64,000 nucleotides of DNA from NCBI GenBank assembly GCA_900078375.1, contig FLQS01000023.1:1-64000 (forward strand), read 5' to 3'. The translations under genes were made by a program, and so were the position numbers. The notes under the pieces were generated by a model, which searched no databases, was not told where the DNA came from, and saw only the letters and a list, made by a program, of their open reading frames with translations. This DNA is from an uncultured Mycobacterium sp. (GTDB lineage: Bacteria > Actinomycetota > Actinomycetes > Mycobacteriales > Mycobacteriaceae). Below, one piece after another: positions 10,504 to 19,277 of the stretch. Each line of letters begins with the position of its first letter. Position 1 is the stretch's first letter.

Positions 10504-12987
10504 ATGCGTGACGACCCTGACGAGGTGTTCGCCTCGTTCGCGGCATGGGCGCAGACCCGCGGCACCACGCTGTATCCGGCGCAGGAGGAAGCGCTGATCG
10601 AACTGATCAGCGGCGCGAATGTGGTGCTGGCGACGCCGACCGGGTCGGGCAAGTCGCTCGTGGCCACCGGGGCGATCTATGCCGGGCTGGCGGCAGACAG
10701 CCGCAGCTACTACACCGCCCCGATCAAGGCGCTCGTCAGCGAGAAATTCTTTGCGCTGTGCGAGGTGTTCGGCGCGGCCAACGTCGGCATGCTGACCGGC
10801 GACGCCGCGGTCAACGCCGGCGCTCCGGTCATCGCCTGCACCGCTGAAATCCTGGCCAACATCGCGCTGCGCGAAGGGGCCGACGCCGATATCGGCCTGG
10901 TAGTCATGGACGAGTTCCACTTCTACGGGGACCCCGACCGCGGCTGGGCGTGGCAGGTGCCGCTGCTGGAGCTGCCGCGTGCCCAGTTCCTGCTGATGTC
11001 GGCCACGCTCGGCGACGTCACGTTCCTGCGCGAGGATCTGACCCGTCGCACCGGCCGGCCGACCGCACTCGTGGCCAACGCCGAACGGCCGGTCCCACTG
11101 TATTACAGCTATGCGACCACACCGATGCACGAGACGATCGGCGACCTGCTCGACACCAAGCAGGCGCCGATCTATGTCGTCCACTTCACCCAGGCCTCGG
11201 CACTGGAACGGGCGCAGGCGCTGATGAGCGTCAACGTGAGCACCAAGGAGGAGAAAGCCGCGATCGCCGACCTGATCGGTGGCTTCCGTTTCTCGACGAC
11301 CTTCGGGTCGACGTTGTCACGACTGGTCCGGCACGGAATCGGCGTTCACCACGCGGGCATGCTGCCCAAGTACCGGCGGCTGGTGGAACAACTGGCGCAA
11401 GCCGGCCTGCTGAAGGTCATCTGCGGCACCGACACCCTGGGCGTCGGCATCAACGTACCGATCCGGACCGTCGTCTTCTCGGCGTTGTCGAAGTACGACG
11501 GCACCCGCACCCGGCTGCTCAACGCCCGCGAGTTCCACCAGATCGCCGGTCGGGCCGGCCGAGCGGGCTACGACACCGCCGGAACGGTCGTCGTGCAAGC
11601 ACCCGATCACGAGGTGGAGAACCTCAAACAATTCGCCAAGGCCGCCGACGACAAGAAGAAGCTCCGAAAGTTGGTGCGCCGCAAGGCACCCGAGGGCATG
11701 GTGCCGTGGAGCGAGTCGACGATGACCCGGTTGATCGACGCCACCCCCGAGCCGCTGACCAGCAATATGCGGGTGTCGACCGCGATGATCCTCGACGTCG
11801 TCGACCGGCCCGGTGACCCGTTTCTCGCGATGCGCCGGCTGCTCACCGAGAACCACGAACCACGTAAACGCCAGCTGCGGCACATCCTCGAAGCGGTCGG
11901 CATCGCCCGTTCGCTGTTGCAGGCCGGTGTTCTGGAACGTCTCGACGAGCCCGAAGCGGACGGCCGCCGCTACCGCTTGACCGTCGACCTGCCGCCAGAC
12001 TTCGCCCTCAACCAACCGTTGTCGACGTTCGCCCTCGCCGCGGTCGACGTGCTCGACACCACATCGGAAACATATGCGCTGGACGTCGTTTCGGTTATCG
12101 AGGCGACCCTCGAAGACCCCCGCGCGATCCTCGCGGCGCAGCTGAACAAGGCCCGAGGTGAGGCCGTGGCGGCGATGAAGGCCGAGGGCATCGAGTACGA
12201 CGAACGCATCGAGCTACTCGACGACGTGACCTACCCCAAGCCGCTCGACGAACTGTTGCAGCACACCTACCAGCTGTACCTGCAGACCAACCCCTGGGCG
12301 GCCGACGCGCATCTGTCCCCGAAGTCTGTGGTGCGCGAGATGTGGGAGCGCGCGTTCACCTTCCGGGAGTTCGTCAGCGTGTACGGGCTGACCCGTTCCG
12401 AAGGCGCGGTGCTCCGCTATCTGTCCGACGCCTTCAAGGCGCTGCGGTCCGGCGTGCCCGCCGCCGCCCGGACGGATGAGGTCACCGACATCGTCGAGTG
12501 GCTCGGAGAGCTTGTCCGCCAGGTCGATTCGAGCCTGCTCGACGAATGGGAGCAGCTCACCAACCCCGACCAGCCGCATGACGCCCCGGTCTCGGTGCCG
12601 ACCCGCCCGCGCCCGCTGACCGGCAACGAGCGGGCGTTCACCGCTATGGTGCGCAACGCGCTGTTCCGCCGCGTGGAGCTGTTCGCCAGGCGACGCTCGC
12701 ATGACCTCGGCCTACTTGACGCCGCCTCAGGCTGGACGGGTGAGCGCTGGCAGGACGTTATCGACGCGTATTTCGCCGAGCACGACGACGTGGGCATCGG
12801 CGCCGACGCCCGCGGCCCGGCACTTCTGATCATCGACCGGCAGCCCGGTGTGTGGCGGGTGCGGCAGATCCTCGACGATCCGGCCGGCGACCACGATTGG
12901 GGATTCGACGTCGAGGTGGACCTGGAGGCCTCCGATGAGGAAGGCGTGGCGGTCATCCGGCTGGTCGACGCCGGGCGAATGGACTGA
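10504..12987 (+). CDS. DEAD/DEAH-type helicase with DUF3516 C-terminus
   Basis: Superfamily-2 helicase (827 aa) of the Ski2/Mtr4-like group, presumably acting on RNA in the cytoplasm. Motifs in order: I TPTGSGKS near residue 43; II DEFH at 136-139; [12 protein letters not shown]; then [14 protein letters not shown] and the [11 protein letters not shown] / [13 protein letters not shown] block. The C-terminal ~400 residues match the actinobacterial DUF3516 region. Motif II is DEFH rather than DEVH or DEAD. The start is the first in-frame ATG; a slightly longer N-terminus from an unusual codon is possible. Its 3' end overlaps the convergent mtn gene by 35 bases. Confidence 0.9.
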   Translation: MRDDPDEVFASFAAWAQTRGTTLYPAQEEALIELISGANVVLATPTGSGKSLVATGAIYAGLAADSRSYYTAPIKALVSEKFFALCEVFGAANVGMLTGDAAVNAGAPVIACTAEILANIALREGADADIGLVVMDEFHFYGDPDRGWAWQVPLLELPRAQFLLMSATLGDVTFLREDLTRRTGRPTALVANAERPVPLYYSYATTPMHETIGDLLDTKQAPIYVVHFTQASALERAQALMSVNVSTKEEKAAIADLIGGFRFSTTFGSTLSRLVRHGIGVHHAGMLPKYRRLVEQLAQAGLLKVICGTDTLGVGINVPIRTVVFSALSKYDGTRTRLLNAREFHQIAGRAGRAGYDTAGTVVVQAPDHEVENLKQFAKAADDKKKLRKLVRRKAPEGMVPWSESTMTRLIDATPEPLTSNMRVSTAMILDVVDRPGDPFLAMRRLLTENHEPRKRQLRHILEAVGIARSLLQAGVLERLDEPEADGRRYRLTVDLPPDFALNQPLSTFALAAVDVLDTTSETYALDVVSVIEATLEDPRAILAAQLNKARGEAVAAMKAEGIEYDERIELLDDVTYPKPLDELLQHTYQLYLQTNPWAADAHLSPKSVVREMWERAFTFREFVSVYGLTRSEGAVLRYLSDAFKALRSGVPAAARTDEVTDIVEWLGELVRQVDSSLLDEWEQLTNPDQPHDAPVSVPTRPRPLTGNERAFTAMVRNALFRRVELFARRRSHDLGLLDAASGWTGERWQDVIDAYFAEHDDVGIGADARGPALLIIDRQPGVWRVRQILDDPAGDHDWGFDVEVDLEASDEEGVAVIRLVDAGRMD

Positions 12988-13735
12988 GCACCGGCAGCAG
13001 CCGGCGCAGAATCGCCACCGACGATGCGGCCACTTCGTCGACGAACGCGAGGAAATCGAATCGCGAATCGTGCCCGGCCAGATCCGACAACGCTCGGATG
13101 ACCAGCCAGGGCACGCCGAACGAATCGGCGACTTGGGCCACCGCGCCACCCTCCATCTCGACCGCAAGGCCGCCGAAGTCGCGGTGGAGCCGCTCCCTGG
13201 TCAGGTCACTGTGTAGATACTGATCGCCGGACAACACGGTGCCGAACCGGATGACCGCCGGCCGGTGCCCTCCTCCGGCCGCCCCGGAGAGCGGAGGCAG
13301 CGCGACGTCTGAGAGCTGGTCGACGACCTGCGCCAACAGCTCGTCATCAACGCGGTAGCCGAGGCGGTCGGTCGGATTGATGAACGGCACGTGCCCGGGC
13401 TGGTAGGTCTGTAGGCCGTCGTCTTCGATCAGCCCGGCGTCATGCTGGATCACCCGGTCGGCGATCACCACGTCACCGACCGCAAGGGCCGGGTCAAGAC
13501 CACCTGCCACACCCGAGAAAACTATTGCACCGCAACCGAATCTGTCCGCCAGCACCGTGGCGACGAGCGCGCTGTTCACTTTCCCCATGCCGGAGCCCGC
13601 CAGTACGACGTCATGGCCATCCAGCGTCCCGGCGACGAATTCGGTATGGGCTGCCTGCGTCGTGGCCGCATCGAGCAGCAGCGTGCGCAGGTGGCTGAGT
13701 TCCTGGGGGATCGCACAGATCAGTCCGATGGGCAC
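12953..13735 (-). CDS. mtn: 5'-methylthioadenosine/S-adenosylhomocysteine nucleosidase
   Basis: Cleaves adenine from methylthioadenosine and S-adenosylhomocysteine in the methionine/AdoMet salvage route. Family marks: [15 protein letters not shown] at the N-terminus, [15 protein letters not shown], the [20 protein letters not shown] block, [16 protein letters not shown] (substrate-binding Met-Glu) and the conserved [10 protein letters not shown] with catalytic Asp. GTG start; 260 aa is close to the M. tuberculosis homologue. It is convergent with the DUF3516 helicase, overlapping it by 35 bases. Confidence 0.93.
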   Translation of the reverse strand: MPIGLICAIPQELSHLRTLLLDAATTQAAHTEFVAGTLDGHDVVLAGSGMGKVNSALVATVLADRFGCGAIVFSGVAGGLDPALAVGDVVIADRVIQHDAGLIEDDGLQTYQPGHVPFINPTDRLGYRVDDELLAQVVDQLSDVALPPLSGAAGGGHRPAVIRFGTVLSGDQYLHSDLTRERLHRDFGGLAVEMEGGAVAQVADSFGVPWLVIRALSDLAGHDSRFDFLAFVDEVAASSVAILRRLLPVLSPFARRRPAG

Positions 13736-13816
13736 AGCGCAGTCTAGGCAGAGCGCGAATGTACTTGTCAGAGAAGACGGTCGCCGACGCAGCGCCGACG
13801 ACCGCCTACCTAGCCG

Positions 13817-13990
13817 TCAGCTCTTGAAGGCGTCTTTGACCTTCTCGCCGGCGTCTTTCAGGCTCGACTTGGCCTGATCGAGCTTGCCTTCGTTCTCGGT
13901 GCTCTTGTCACCGGTGGCCTTGCCGAGGCCCTCTTTCGCCTTGCCTGCGACGTCGTCGACCTTGTTGTTGATCTTGTCTGATAAGCCCAT
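13817..13990 (-). CDS. CsbD-family stress-response protein
   Basis: Small hydrophilic protein (57 aa) rich in Lys, Asp, Glu and Gly with the CsbD pattern: MGLSDKINNKVDDVAGKAKE, then a second GLGKATGDKSTENEGKLDQ repeat and a SSLKDAGEKVKDAF end. CsbD proteins are general-stress proteins of unknown mechanism. The ATG at 13990 has AGAGAGG a few bases upstream; longer in-frame extensions lack family similarity. It lies downstream of sodX on the same strand, across a hairpin. Confidence 0.88.
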   Translation of the reverse strand: MGLSDKINNKVDDVAGKAKEGLGKATGDKSTENEGKLDQAKSSLKDAGEKVKDAFKS

Positions 13991-14037
13991 GATGAGGCCT
14001 CTCTTTCGGTTGGCCTGGATATCGGCTCTGAAGTGAA

Positions 14038-14061
14038 CCTCCCAAGGAGTACCTCGGGAGG
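14038..14061. terminator. Hairpin between sodX and csbD-like gene
   Basis: CCTCCC pairs with GGGAGG around an inner AGG/CCT pair with a four-base loop (one mismatch). It sits just past the sodX stop on the minus strand. There is no T-run, so it is at best a weak or factor-assisted terminator. Confidence 0.35.
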
Positions 14062-14094
14062 GCTGCGGCGAAACCCCGCCCCGTGAGCTGGCCG

Positions 14095-14427
14095 TTAGCC
14101 GCCGCGGACCGTCCACACCACTCGGTAGGAGCCGGCCGCCGGTACCCAGCCGAATTGGCGCGAGTCGACGACCCCGGGCGCGCCGGGATTGTCCGAGCAT
14201 GCCTGGAACCTGGCGCCGCGCCCGCGCCCGCTCACCTCGCCGACCCGCTTGACGAGCCATCGGGTCGACAACGTGGGATCGCGGAAGACCCGGATCTGGC
14301 CCCGACGGGGATTGCCGCCTCGAACGGACAACAGCCCGTCACCGGGGCGAAGCGTCGGGCGCATGGAGTCCTCGACCACCAGAAACCGGCGCAGCGGCCA
14401 GTACCCGAGCCCATGGTTTTCGCCCAT
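14095..14427 (-). CDS. sodX: Nickel-superoxide-dismutase maturation protease SodX
   Basis: S26/LexA-like signal-peptidase-type protease (110 aa) expected to cut the SodN propeptide so that the new N-terminal His can bind nickel. Catalytic Ser21 stands in VVEDSMRPTLRPGD and the general-base Lys60 in RWLVKRV. The ATG at 14427 gives the usual domain start; longer versions would run into the divergent sodN start. It is adjacent to and divergent from sodN, only 22 bases between start codons, which strongly supports the pairing. No membrane anchor is visible. Confidence 0.88.
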   Translation of the reverse strand: MGENHGLGYWPLRRFLVVEDSMRPTLRPGDGLLSVRGGNPRRGQIRVFRDPTLSTRWLVKRVGEVSGRGRGARFQACSDNPGAPGVVDSRQFGWVPAAGSYRVVWTVRGG

Positions 14428-14449
14428 CTTGAAAGGGTAAGTTAGGGCC

Positions 14450-14872
14450 ATGCTGCAAAGACTTTTCGCCAACGCCACCCCTGCCCATGCCCATTGCGAC
14501 CTGTATTGCGGCGTCTACGACCCCGCCCAGGCCAAGATCGAGGCGCTGTCGTGCCTCAAGACGATCCAGAAGTACAACGACTCGGACGACGAGCACTTCC
14601 GGACGCGCGCCATCATCATCAAGGAGCAGCGCGCCGAGGAGGTCAAGCATCACCTGACGGTGCTGTGGGCCGACTTCTTCGCCAAGGAGCACTTCGAGCA
14701 GTTCCCCGAGCTTCACCAGCTGTTCTGGGACGGCGTGCACGGTGCCGGCGACGTCAAGAAGTCGACCGACGCCGCGGTGGCTGAGAAGCTGCTCGCCACC
14801 ATCGACAAGATCTCCGACATCTTCTGGCAGACCGAGAAGGCCAAGGGCATGGGGGTTTACCCGCCCGCCTGA
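14450..14872 (+). CDS. sodN: Nickel-containing superoxide dismutase
   Basis: Cytoplasmic Ni-SOD precursor (140 aa). The propeptide MLQRLFANATPAHA precedes His15, which becomes residue 1 after cleavage. The nickel hook reads HCDLYCGVYDPAQAKIEA, so the two Cys ligands and the N-terminal His are kept, but the Pro at mature position 5 known from Streptomyces is Tyr here. The rest (IIIKEQRAEEVKHHL, VLWADFF, IDKISDIFWQTEKAKG) is a complete four-helix Ni-SOD. sodX is divergent and close; a strong terminator follows. Confidence 0.95.
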   Translation: MLQRLFANATPAHAHCDLYCGVYDPAQAKIEALSCLKTIQKYNDSDDEHFRTRAIIIKEQRAEEVKHHLTVLWADFFAKEHFEQFPELHQLFWDGVHGAGDVKKSTDAAVAEKLLATIDKISDIFWQTEKAKGMGVYPPA

Positions 14873-14886
14873 CAACTCTTGCCCAC

Positions 14887-14925
14887 GTACCGCGCGGTCA
14901 CTGAGGCCGCGCGGTACTTGTTTTT
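14887..14925 (+). terminator. Intrinsic terminator of sodN
   Basis: Perfect 11-bp arms GTACCGCGCGG (14887-14897) and CCGCGCGGTAC (14907-14917) around a nine-base loop, followed at once by TTGTTTTT. It starts 14 bases after the sodN stop. Confidence 0.88.
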
Positions 14926-14932
14926 CAGGGGT

Positions 14933-15649
14933 TCACTTCCAGGCGAAAAGTGGCTGCTCGAGCTCGTCGACCGGGTCGTGGCGACCTTCCAGGCACAGCC
15001 ACCGCAGCTGCAGCAGCACGGCACCCGTCGGCGCATGGATGAGGTCGTTGCCCAACGGCATCTGGACCACCGGGCGAGGGCTTTCCGGAATGGTGATGAA
15101 CCGCGGCGAGTCCGGCCGCTGCAGCTGGTGTAGGCCCACCCGGTAGACCGCGACGACCTCGTCGGGTGCCGGCCGGGGGTCCAGGCGCCCGCCGCCCCAG
15201 ATCACCACCGGGGTGATGAGGTAGCCCGAGCGGGTCGGATAGTCGTCGAGCAGACCCAGCACCGACGACTCGGGCAGCCGGACGCCGACCTCTTCATCGA
15301 GTTCGCGCAGCGCCGCATCCACCACGGTCTCCCCCGGATCCAGCCGCCCACCGGGAAGGGCCCATTGCGCGGCATGCGCGCTCAATCGAGATGCTCTGCG
15401 GCACAACAGGAATGCCGCGCCGCCGGAAACACCGACCATGCGCCCGTCCAGGCCCGGCTCCATCGGCCGACCCGCGATCCAGTCATCGACGGGGGCCGGA
15501 TCCACCCGATCCTCACCCGTCTCCGAATCGACGAGCACCACCGCGACGGCGGCGTGCCGCTTGGTCGGGTCGGCTACCGCGCGGCGATCGTGACCGGCCA
15601 GGTGACCGTGGATCTGTTCGCGCAGCGCGTCGTCATAGGTGATCGTCAC
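14933..15649 (-). CDS. NUDIX hydrolase (CoA pyrophosphatase-like)
   Basis: Hydrolase of a nucleoside diphosphate linked to another group (238 aa). The NUDIX box is complete: GGRLDPGETVVDAALRELDE followed by EVGV, matching G-x5-E-x7-REUxEExGU. Upstream HAAVAVVLVDS and AFLLCRRASRLSAHAAQWAL fit the CoA-pyrophosphatase-like group, as does the extended C-terminus. GTG start at 15649. The exact substrate (CoA, NADH or other) is not certain. It converges on sodN, with the sodN terminator in between. Confidence 0.85.
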   Translation of the reverse strand: MTITYDDALREQIHGHLAGHDRRAVADPTKRHAAVAVVLVDSETGEDRVDPAPVDDWIAGRPMEPGLDGRMVGVSGGAAFLLCRRASRLSAHAAQWALPGGRLDPGETVVDAALRELDEEVGVRLPESSVLGLLDDYPTRSGYLITPVVIWGGGRLDPRPAPDEVVAVYRVGLHQLQRPDSPRFITIPESPRPVVQMPLGNDLIHAPTGAVLLQLRWLCLEGRHDPVDELEQPLFAWK

Positions 15650-15681
15650 CGTTCGACCATAGAGCGACGGTCCCGTGGGAC

Positions 15682-16503
15682 TCAGTCGGCTCCCATCACC
15701 GTGGCGATCATCTCCGCCATCATTCGCGCCGCGTCGTTGCGGTTCATCGAGGCCAGCAGTTGTCCGACACCACGCATCTGCTCACCGACGAGCACCGTGG
15801 GCCCGTTCGTCAGATTGGCGAACGCTTCCTCGACCACATCACTGACCGGTACCGCGTCGGCCGGCGACTCGTCTTCGGACGCAAGCGTGCCGCGTTGGTG
15901 TTCGAGCTTGCGCAGCGCGGGCGTGTCGGTCTTGCCGAGGATCAGTCCGATCACGTCGACGCCCTTGCTGTGCAGTTCACTCCACAGCGCTTCGGCGAAC
16001 ACCATGTCGAAAGCCTTGGACGCGCCGTAGGCCACCATGTTCGGCCCGCCGATGAAGCCTGCGCCCGAACCGAACACCACGATCCCGCCGCTGCCCCGCT
16101 CGACCATCGGGGCGGCGAAGTGATGGCACAGCTGCATGGGCACCACGCAGTTGCGTTGCACCATCGCCTCGGCGGCCTCGATCGAGTTGGCCAGGAAGGG
16201 CCGGAAGTCCGGGTCGGCGCCGGCGCAGTACACCAGAAACCCGATCTCGAGGTCCGCGGTGGCGTCGGCCACCGCGGATGCCGCGCCCTGGGTGGCGAGA
16301 TCGACAGCGAGCGTTCTGGTTTCGACGCCGTGCCGGTCGCGGATGCCCGTCGCGACCTCGTCGAGCACCGCTTGCCGGCGGGCGAGCAACACCACGTTGA
16401 GGCCACGTGCGGCCAGGGCGTCGGCGAAGGCCGCACCCACACCGTCGGATGCTCCGGCGATCAGCGCCCACGGGCCATACTTGGCCGTGAAATCGGCGCT
16501 CAT
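15682..16503 (-). CDS. SDR-family oxidoreductase
   Basis: NAD(P)-dependent short-chain dehydrogenase (273 aa). It shows the glycine-rich ALIAGASDGVGAAFADALAA, the LVYCAG motif in place of NNAG, and the catalytic Y-x-x-x-K in MVAYGASKAFDMVF. It is the last gene of a three-gene operon (ADH, SnoaL-like, SDR), its ATG overlapping the stop of the SnoaL gene by one base. The substrate is unknown; context suggests oxidation or reduction of a hydroxylated catabolite. Confidence 0.87.
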   Translation of the reverse strand: MSADFTAKYGPWALIAGASDGVGAAFADALAARGLNVVLLARRQAVLDEVATGIRDRHGVETRTLAVDLATQGAASAVADATADLEIGFLVYCAGADPDFRPFLANSIEAAEAMVQRNCVVPMQLCHHFAAPMVERGSGGIVVFGSGAGFIGGPNMVAYGASKAFDMVFAEALWSELHSKGVDVIGLILGKTDTPALRKLEHQRGTLASEDESPADAVPVSDVVEEAFANLTNGPTVLVGEQMRGVGQLLASMNRNDAARMMAEMIATVMGAD

Positions 16504-16904
16504 CAGTACACCACCTGCACGGTGGTGAACTTACGGCGCGCGATGCGCCAGCCGGCGTCGGTGCGCACGATCTCGTCGTCGTAGAAGCCCCTGGCGTTCA
16601 CCCCAGAGTTGTTGTCGGCAGCCATGATCCACGCGTCCACGTAGCAGCGGGTGACGGCCTGGTCGCCCTGCAGATCGATCACGATGTTGCTGATGCGATG
16701 CATGAGGTATCCGGCGGCGGCATGCGCGAGATCCATGAACTCGGTGACCGCCTCGACTCCGTCCCACACCCCGATCTCGCCGTAGTCGAGCTGGCAATCG
16801 GGCGTGAACACCGTCCGGAAGAGGTCCCAGTCCCTACGGTCGATACCGGTGGCGTAGCGGATCAGCAGATCCGAAACATCCTGGCGGTCTTGAAGTTCAC
16901 TCAT
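16503..16904 (-). CDS. SnoaL-like / NTF2-fold protein
   Basis: Small alpha+beta barrel protein (133 aa) of the SnoaL_4 type, often an isomerase, cyclase or dehydratase accessory in lipid, steroid or aromatic metabolism. Typical marks: LLIRYATGIDRRDWDLFRTV and FTPDCQLDYG at the start, MHRISNIVIDLQGDQAVTRC in the middle and a final DDEIVRTDAGWRIARRKF. It is translationally coupled on both sides: four-base overlap with the ADH gene and one base with the SDR. Confidence 0.85.
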   Translation of the reverse strand: MSELQDRQDVSDLLIRYATGIDRRDWDLFRTVFTPDCQLDYGEIGVWDGVEAVTEFMDLAHAAAGYLMHRISNIVIDLQGDQAVTRCYVDAWIMAADNNSGVNARGFYDDEIVRTDAGWRIARRKFTTVQVVY

Positions 16905-17953
16905 GCGATGTCTCCGTTCGGGTGCACGATGATGCGCGGCGGCCCCATGGAGCGCCGGGCCATGTCGATGGCTTCGGGTACCTCGTCGAGGGTCACGATC
17001 CTACCCACGCTGGGCAGGGGGTCGAGACGCTTGGCGGCGATCGCGTCCAGCGTGCCGTACCAGTCCTGCGGCATCGGTCCACCGCCGAATTGGATGGTCA
17101 CCCCTTGCCGCGTCGCGGTGGTGATGTCGAGGGTGTCGCCGGTGTACCAGCCGCCGGCGCAGTAGATCCGGGTGGCCATGTCGGCGGATTCGACGAGCTT
17201 CTGGATCAGCCCTGCAGCACCGACGCATTCGAAGATGACGCACGGCCCCCACCGATTGCGTTCCACGCGCAGTTCTCGCCACACGTCGAACGGGGATTGT
17301 TGCGCGGGATCGACGACGACGTGCGCACCGAAGGCGTCGCGTGCCAGATCCCGGCGGTCCTGCTGGTAGTCGGCGACGACGATGGGCTCGATCCCTCGCG
17401 CGGCCAGCGCGGCCACCGCTGAGAGACCGATCGCGCCCGCCCCGATGACGATGGGGATCTCGCCGGGTTGCACTGCCGCCGAGCGGACATAGAACTCGCC
17501 GACCGCGAACGCGTCGACCACGGCGATCGCGTCGCTGGACGCGTCCCCCTCGACCACTCTGGCGATTGCCTCACCGACCACCAGGAGTTCGGCGAAGCTG
17601 CCCTGCGCCTCGGGGTGCTGGCCGATGATCCGGGACCCGTCGGCTCCCCCGTTGACCAGCCGGATGGGAATGGACGTGACCCGCGCGCCGATCGGGAATT
17701 CCTCGCTGCACCCGGGTCCGCGGGCGATCACCTCGCCGACGAACTCGTGGCCCAGGACGATGTCACGCTCGGCGTCATACAGGGAGCGCCCGGTCGGGTC
17801 GTTCAGGCTCAACTGCGGGTGGTCCATGAAGTGCACGTCCGACGCGCAGATCGCGGTGCTCAAGGTGCGCAACAGCAGCTCCCCGGGACCGGGCACGGGA
17901 TCCGCGGTCTCCCGCACCTCGAGCTTGCCGTCTCGCAACACCGCTGCGCGCAC
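16901..17953 (-). CDS. Zinc-dependent alcohol dehydrogenase-like MDR protein
   Basis: Medium-chain dehydrogenase (350 aa). Visible: a catalytic-zinc Cys region TAICASDVHF, GHEFVGEVIARGPG, and the Rossmann motif VIGAGAIGLSAVAALAARG. The structural-zinc four-Cys lobe is not evident. The GTG at 17953 was chosen because GCGGAGG lies five bases upstream; an in-frame start further out (18067) would overlap the divergent IclR gene. It is the first gene of the ADH-SnoaL-SDR operon, probably regulated by the adjacent IclR protein through the palindrome at 17983. Confidence 0.86.
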   Translation of the reverse strand: MRAAVLRDGKLEVRETADPVPGPGELLLRTLSTAICASDVHFMDHPQLSLNDPTGRSLYDAERDIVLGHEFVGEVIARGPGCSEEFPIGARVTSIPIRLVNGGADGSRIIGQHPEAQGSFAELLVVGEAIARVVEGDASSDAIAVVDAFAVGEFYVRSAAVQPGEIPIVIGAGAIGLSAVAALAARGIEPIVVADYQQDRRDLARDAFGAHVVVDPAQQSPFDVWRELRVERNRWGPCVIFECVGAAGLIQKLVESADMATRIYCAGGWYTGDTLDITTATRQGVTIQFGGGPMPQDWYGTLDAIAAKRLDPLPSVGRIVTLDEVPEAIDMARRSMGPPRIIVHPNGDIA

Positions 17954-17982
17954 CCGAACCTCCGCTTCACTTTCTCTAATAA

Positions 17983-17999
17983 TCGAGATACGATCTCGA
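17983..17999. promoter_or_regulatory. Palindrome between ADH operon and IclR gene
   Basis: TCGAGATACGATCTCGA has perfect 7-bp arms around ACG. It lies 30 bases upstream of the ADH start and 43 bases before the iclR-like start, the usual place for an autoregulatory operator. Binding by the IclR protein is inferred. Confidence 0.6.
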
Positions 18000-18042
18000 C
18001 CATTCAAGATGACAGTAGGAACACCGACCGTCGGAGTCAAGA

Positions 18043-18912
18043 ATGAAGGGGACGACGTCCGCGCCAACGGAGCGTGTTCTCGACGTTGTCGAGTTGCTCG
18101 CCAAGCCGGGTAACGAGCAGCTGCGGTTCTCGGATATCGTGCGCGAACTCGACCTCACCCAGGCCACCGCGCACTCGATCCTCAAGACGCTCAGTGACCG
18201 CGGCTGGGTCACCCGCGATCCCGTGGGCAAGGCATTTCGCCTCGGCCCCGCCCTTGCCGTCGTCGCGGCCCGCACCGACGCGGTGCGACCGTTGGCCCAC
18301 GCCGCCCACGCCGCCGCCGTACAGCTGTCCGCCGAGTTCGGTTATGCGTCTTCGGTGGTCGAACGCGTCGGCGACGCACTGGTCATCACCGCGTTCGAAG
18401 GAGGCGCGGCAGGCATGCACACCACCCCGCCCGGTGAGCGGATCGCCTACGCGCCGCCGTTCGGGGTGGCCTTCGCGGCATGGGACACCCCCGAGGAGCA
18501 GCGGGCCTGGATCGCCCGCTCCGGTTCGGCGAATCCTGAACTGGCCGAACGGTTGGAGCGGGTACTGGTCCGCACCCGCGAACGCGGCTTCGACATCGAC
18601 TGGACCACCCCCGCGCTGGGCCAGATGACGCAGCTGGTCGGCACGCTGCGCGACGACGTGCCCACTCACGTGCGGGCGATGTTAGATCAGCTGTTGGTCG
18701 AATGCGCCACGATCGGCCTGCTGCCCGAAAATGACTCGGCGCCAAGGCCGCAGCCCATCGCATCGATCTGCGCGCCGGTGTTCGACGAGCGAGGCCGGGT
18801 GGCGCTGATCATGGCGTTACACCCGTTCGTCGCGTTGCCGATGCGCCGTATCACCGCGCTCGGCAAGCACCTCGTCGCGGCCGCTAATTACTTGGGTGCG
18901 AGCGGACTGTAG
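18043..18912 (+). CDS. IclR-family transcriptional regulator
   Basis: DNA-binding regulator (289 aa). The N-terminal winged helix (TERVLDVVELLAKPGNEQLR, IVRELDLTQATAHSILKTLS, RGWVTRDPVGKAFRLGP) is typical of IclR. A GAF-like ligand domain follows (ASSVVERVGDALVITAF, GERIAYAPPFGVAFAAW). It stands divergent to the ADH-SnoaL-SDR operon, with a palindrome between them, and so most likely controls that operon in response to a catabolite. Its 3' end overlaps the convergent VOC gene by 25 bases. Confidence 0.9.
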   Translation: MKGTTSAPTERVLDVVELLAKPGNEQLRFSDIVRELDLTQATAHSILKTLSDRGWVTRDPVGKAFRLGPALAVVAARTDAVRPLAHAAHAAAVQLSAEFGYASSVVERVGDALVITAFEGGAAGMHTTPPGERIAYAPPFGVAFAAWDTPEEQRAWIARSGSANPELAERLERVLVRTRERGFDIDWTTPALGQMTQLVGTLRDDVPTHVRAMLDQLLVECATIGLLPENDSAPRPQPIASICAPVFDERGRVALIMALHPFVALPMRRITALGKHLVAAANYLGASGL

Positions 18913-19244
18913 AAGACCAGGCCGTTGCCCTTGGAGTCGTAGACCACGGCGCGGCGCTCATGCGCGTCGTCATACGGGCCCTTGACGATGCCGCCGCCGG
19001 CCGCCTCGACGGCCTTGGCCGCCGCGTCGACATCGGCGGTCTTGATCCCGACGACGACCTGGCCGGGGATCGGGTGGTCGATCTCCGTCGCCAGCGCGAG
19101 GGTGACGGGACCGCCGTCGAGCGCGGCGAAATGGGTGCCGTCGCTGAATTTCAGTCCGAAGCCCAAGGTGTCGCGGTAGAACTGGATCGACTCATCCAGG
19201 TCGTCGGTCGACAGGATGATCATCTTGACTTCATGGTCGCTCAT
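18888..19244 (-). CDS. VOC-family (glyoxalase-like) protein
   Basis: Single-domain vicinal-oxygen-chelate protein (118 aa), metal-dependent enzyme or binding protein. Pattern: VKMIILSTDDLDESIQFYRD, GLKFSDGTHFAALDGG, VVGIKTADVDAAAKAVEAAG, and the C-terminal YDSKGNGLVFYSP. It lies 33 bases behind the ThuA-like gene on the same strand, so it is probably the last gene of the sigma-factor operon. Function unassigned. Confidence 0.85.
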   Translation of the reverse strand: MSDHEVKMIILSTDDLDESIQFYRDTLGFGLKFSDGTHFAALDGGPVTLALATEIDHPIPGQVVVGIKTADVDAAAKAVEAAGGGIVKGPYDDAHERRAVVYDSKGNGLVFYSPLAPK

Positions 19245-19277
19245 GGTCTGCCTCCTGTTTCTGAAGCGGACTTCAGA

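Noticed and set aside
9493..11184. 563-codon minus-strand frame across the amidohydrolase and helicase genes
   Set aside because: It spans two unrelated genes with intact family motifs on the other strand.
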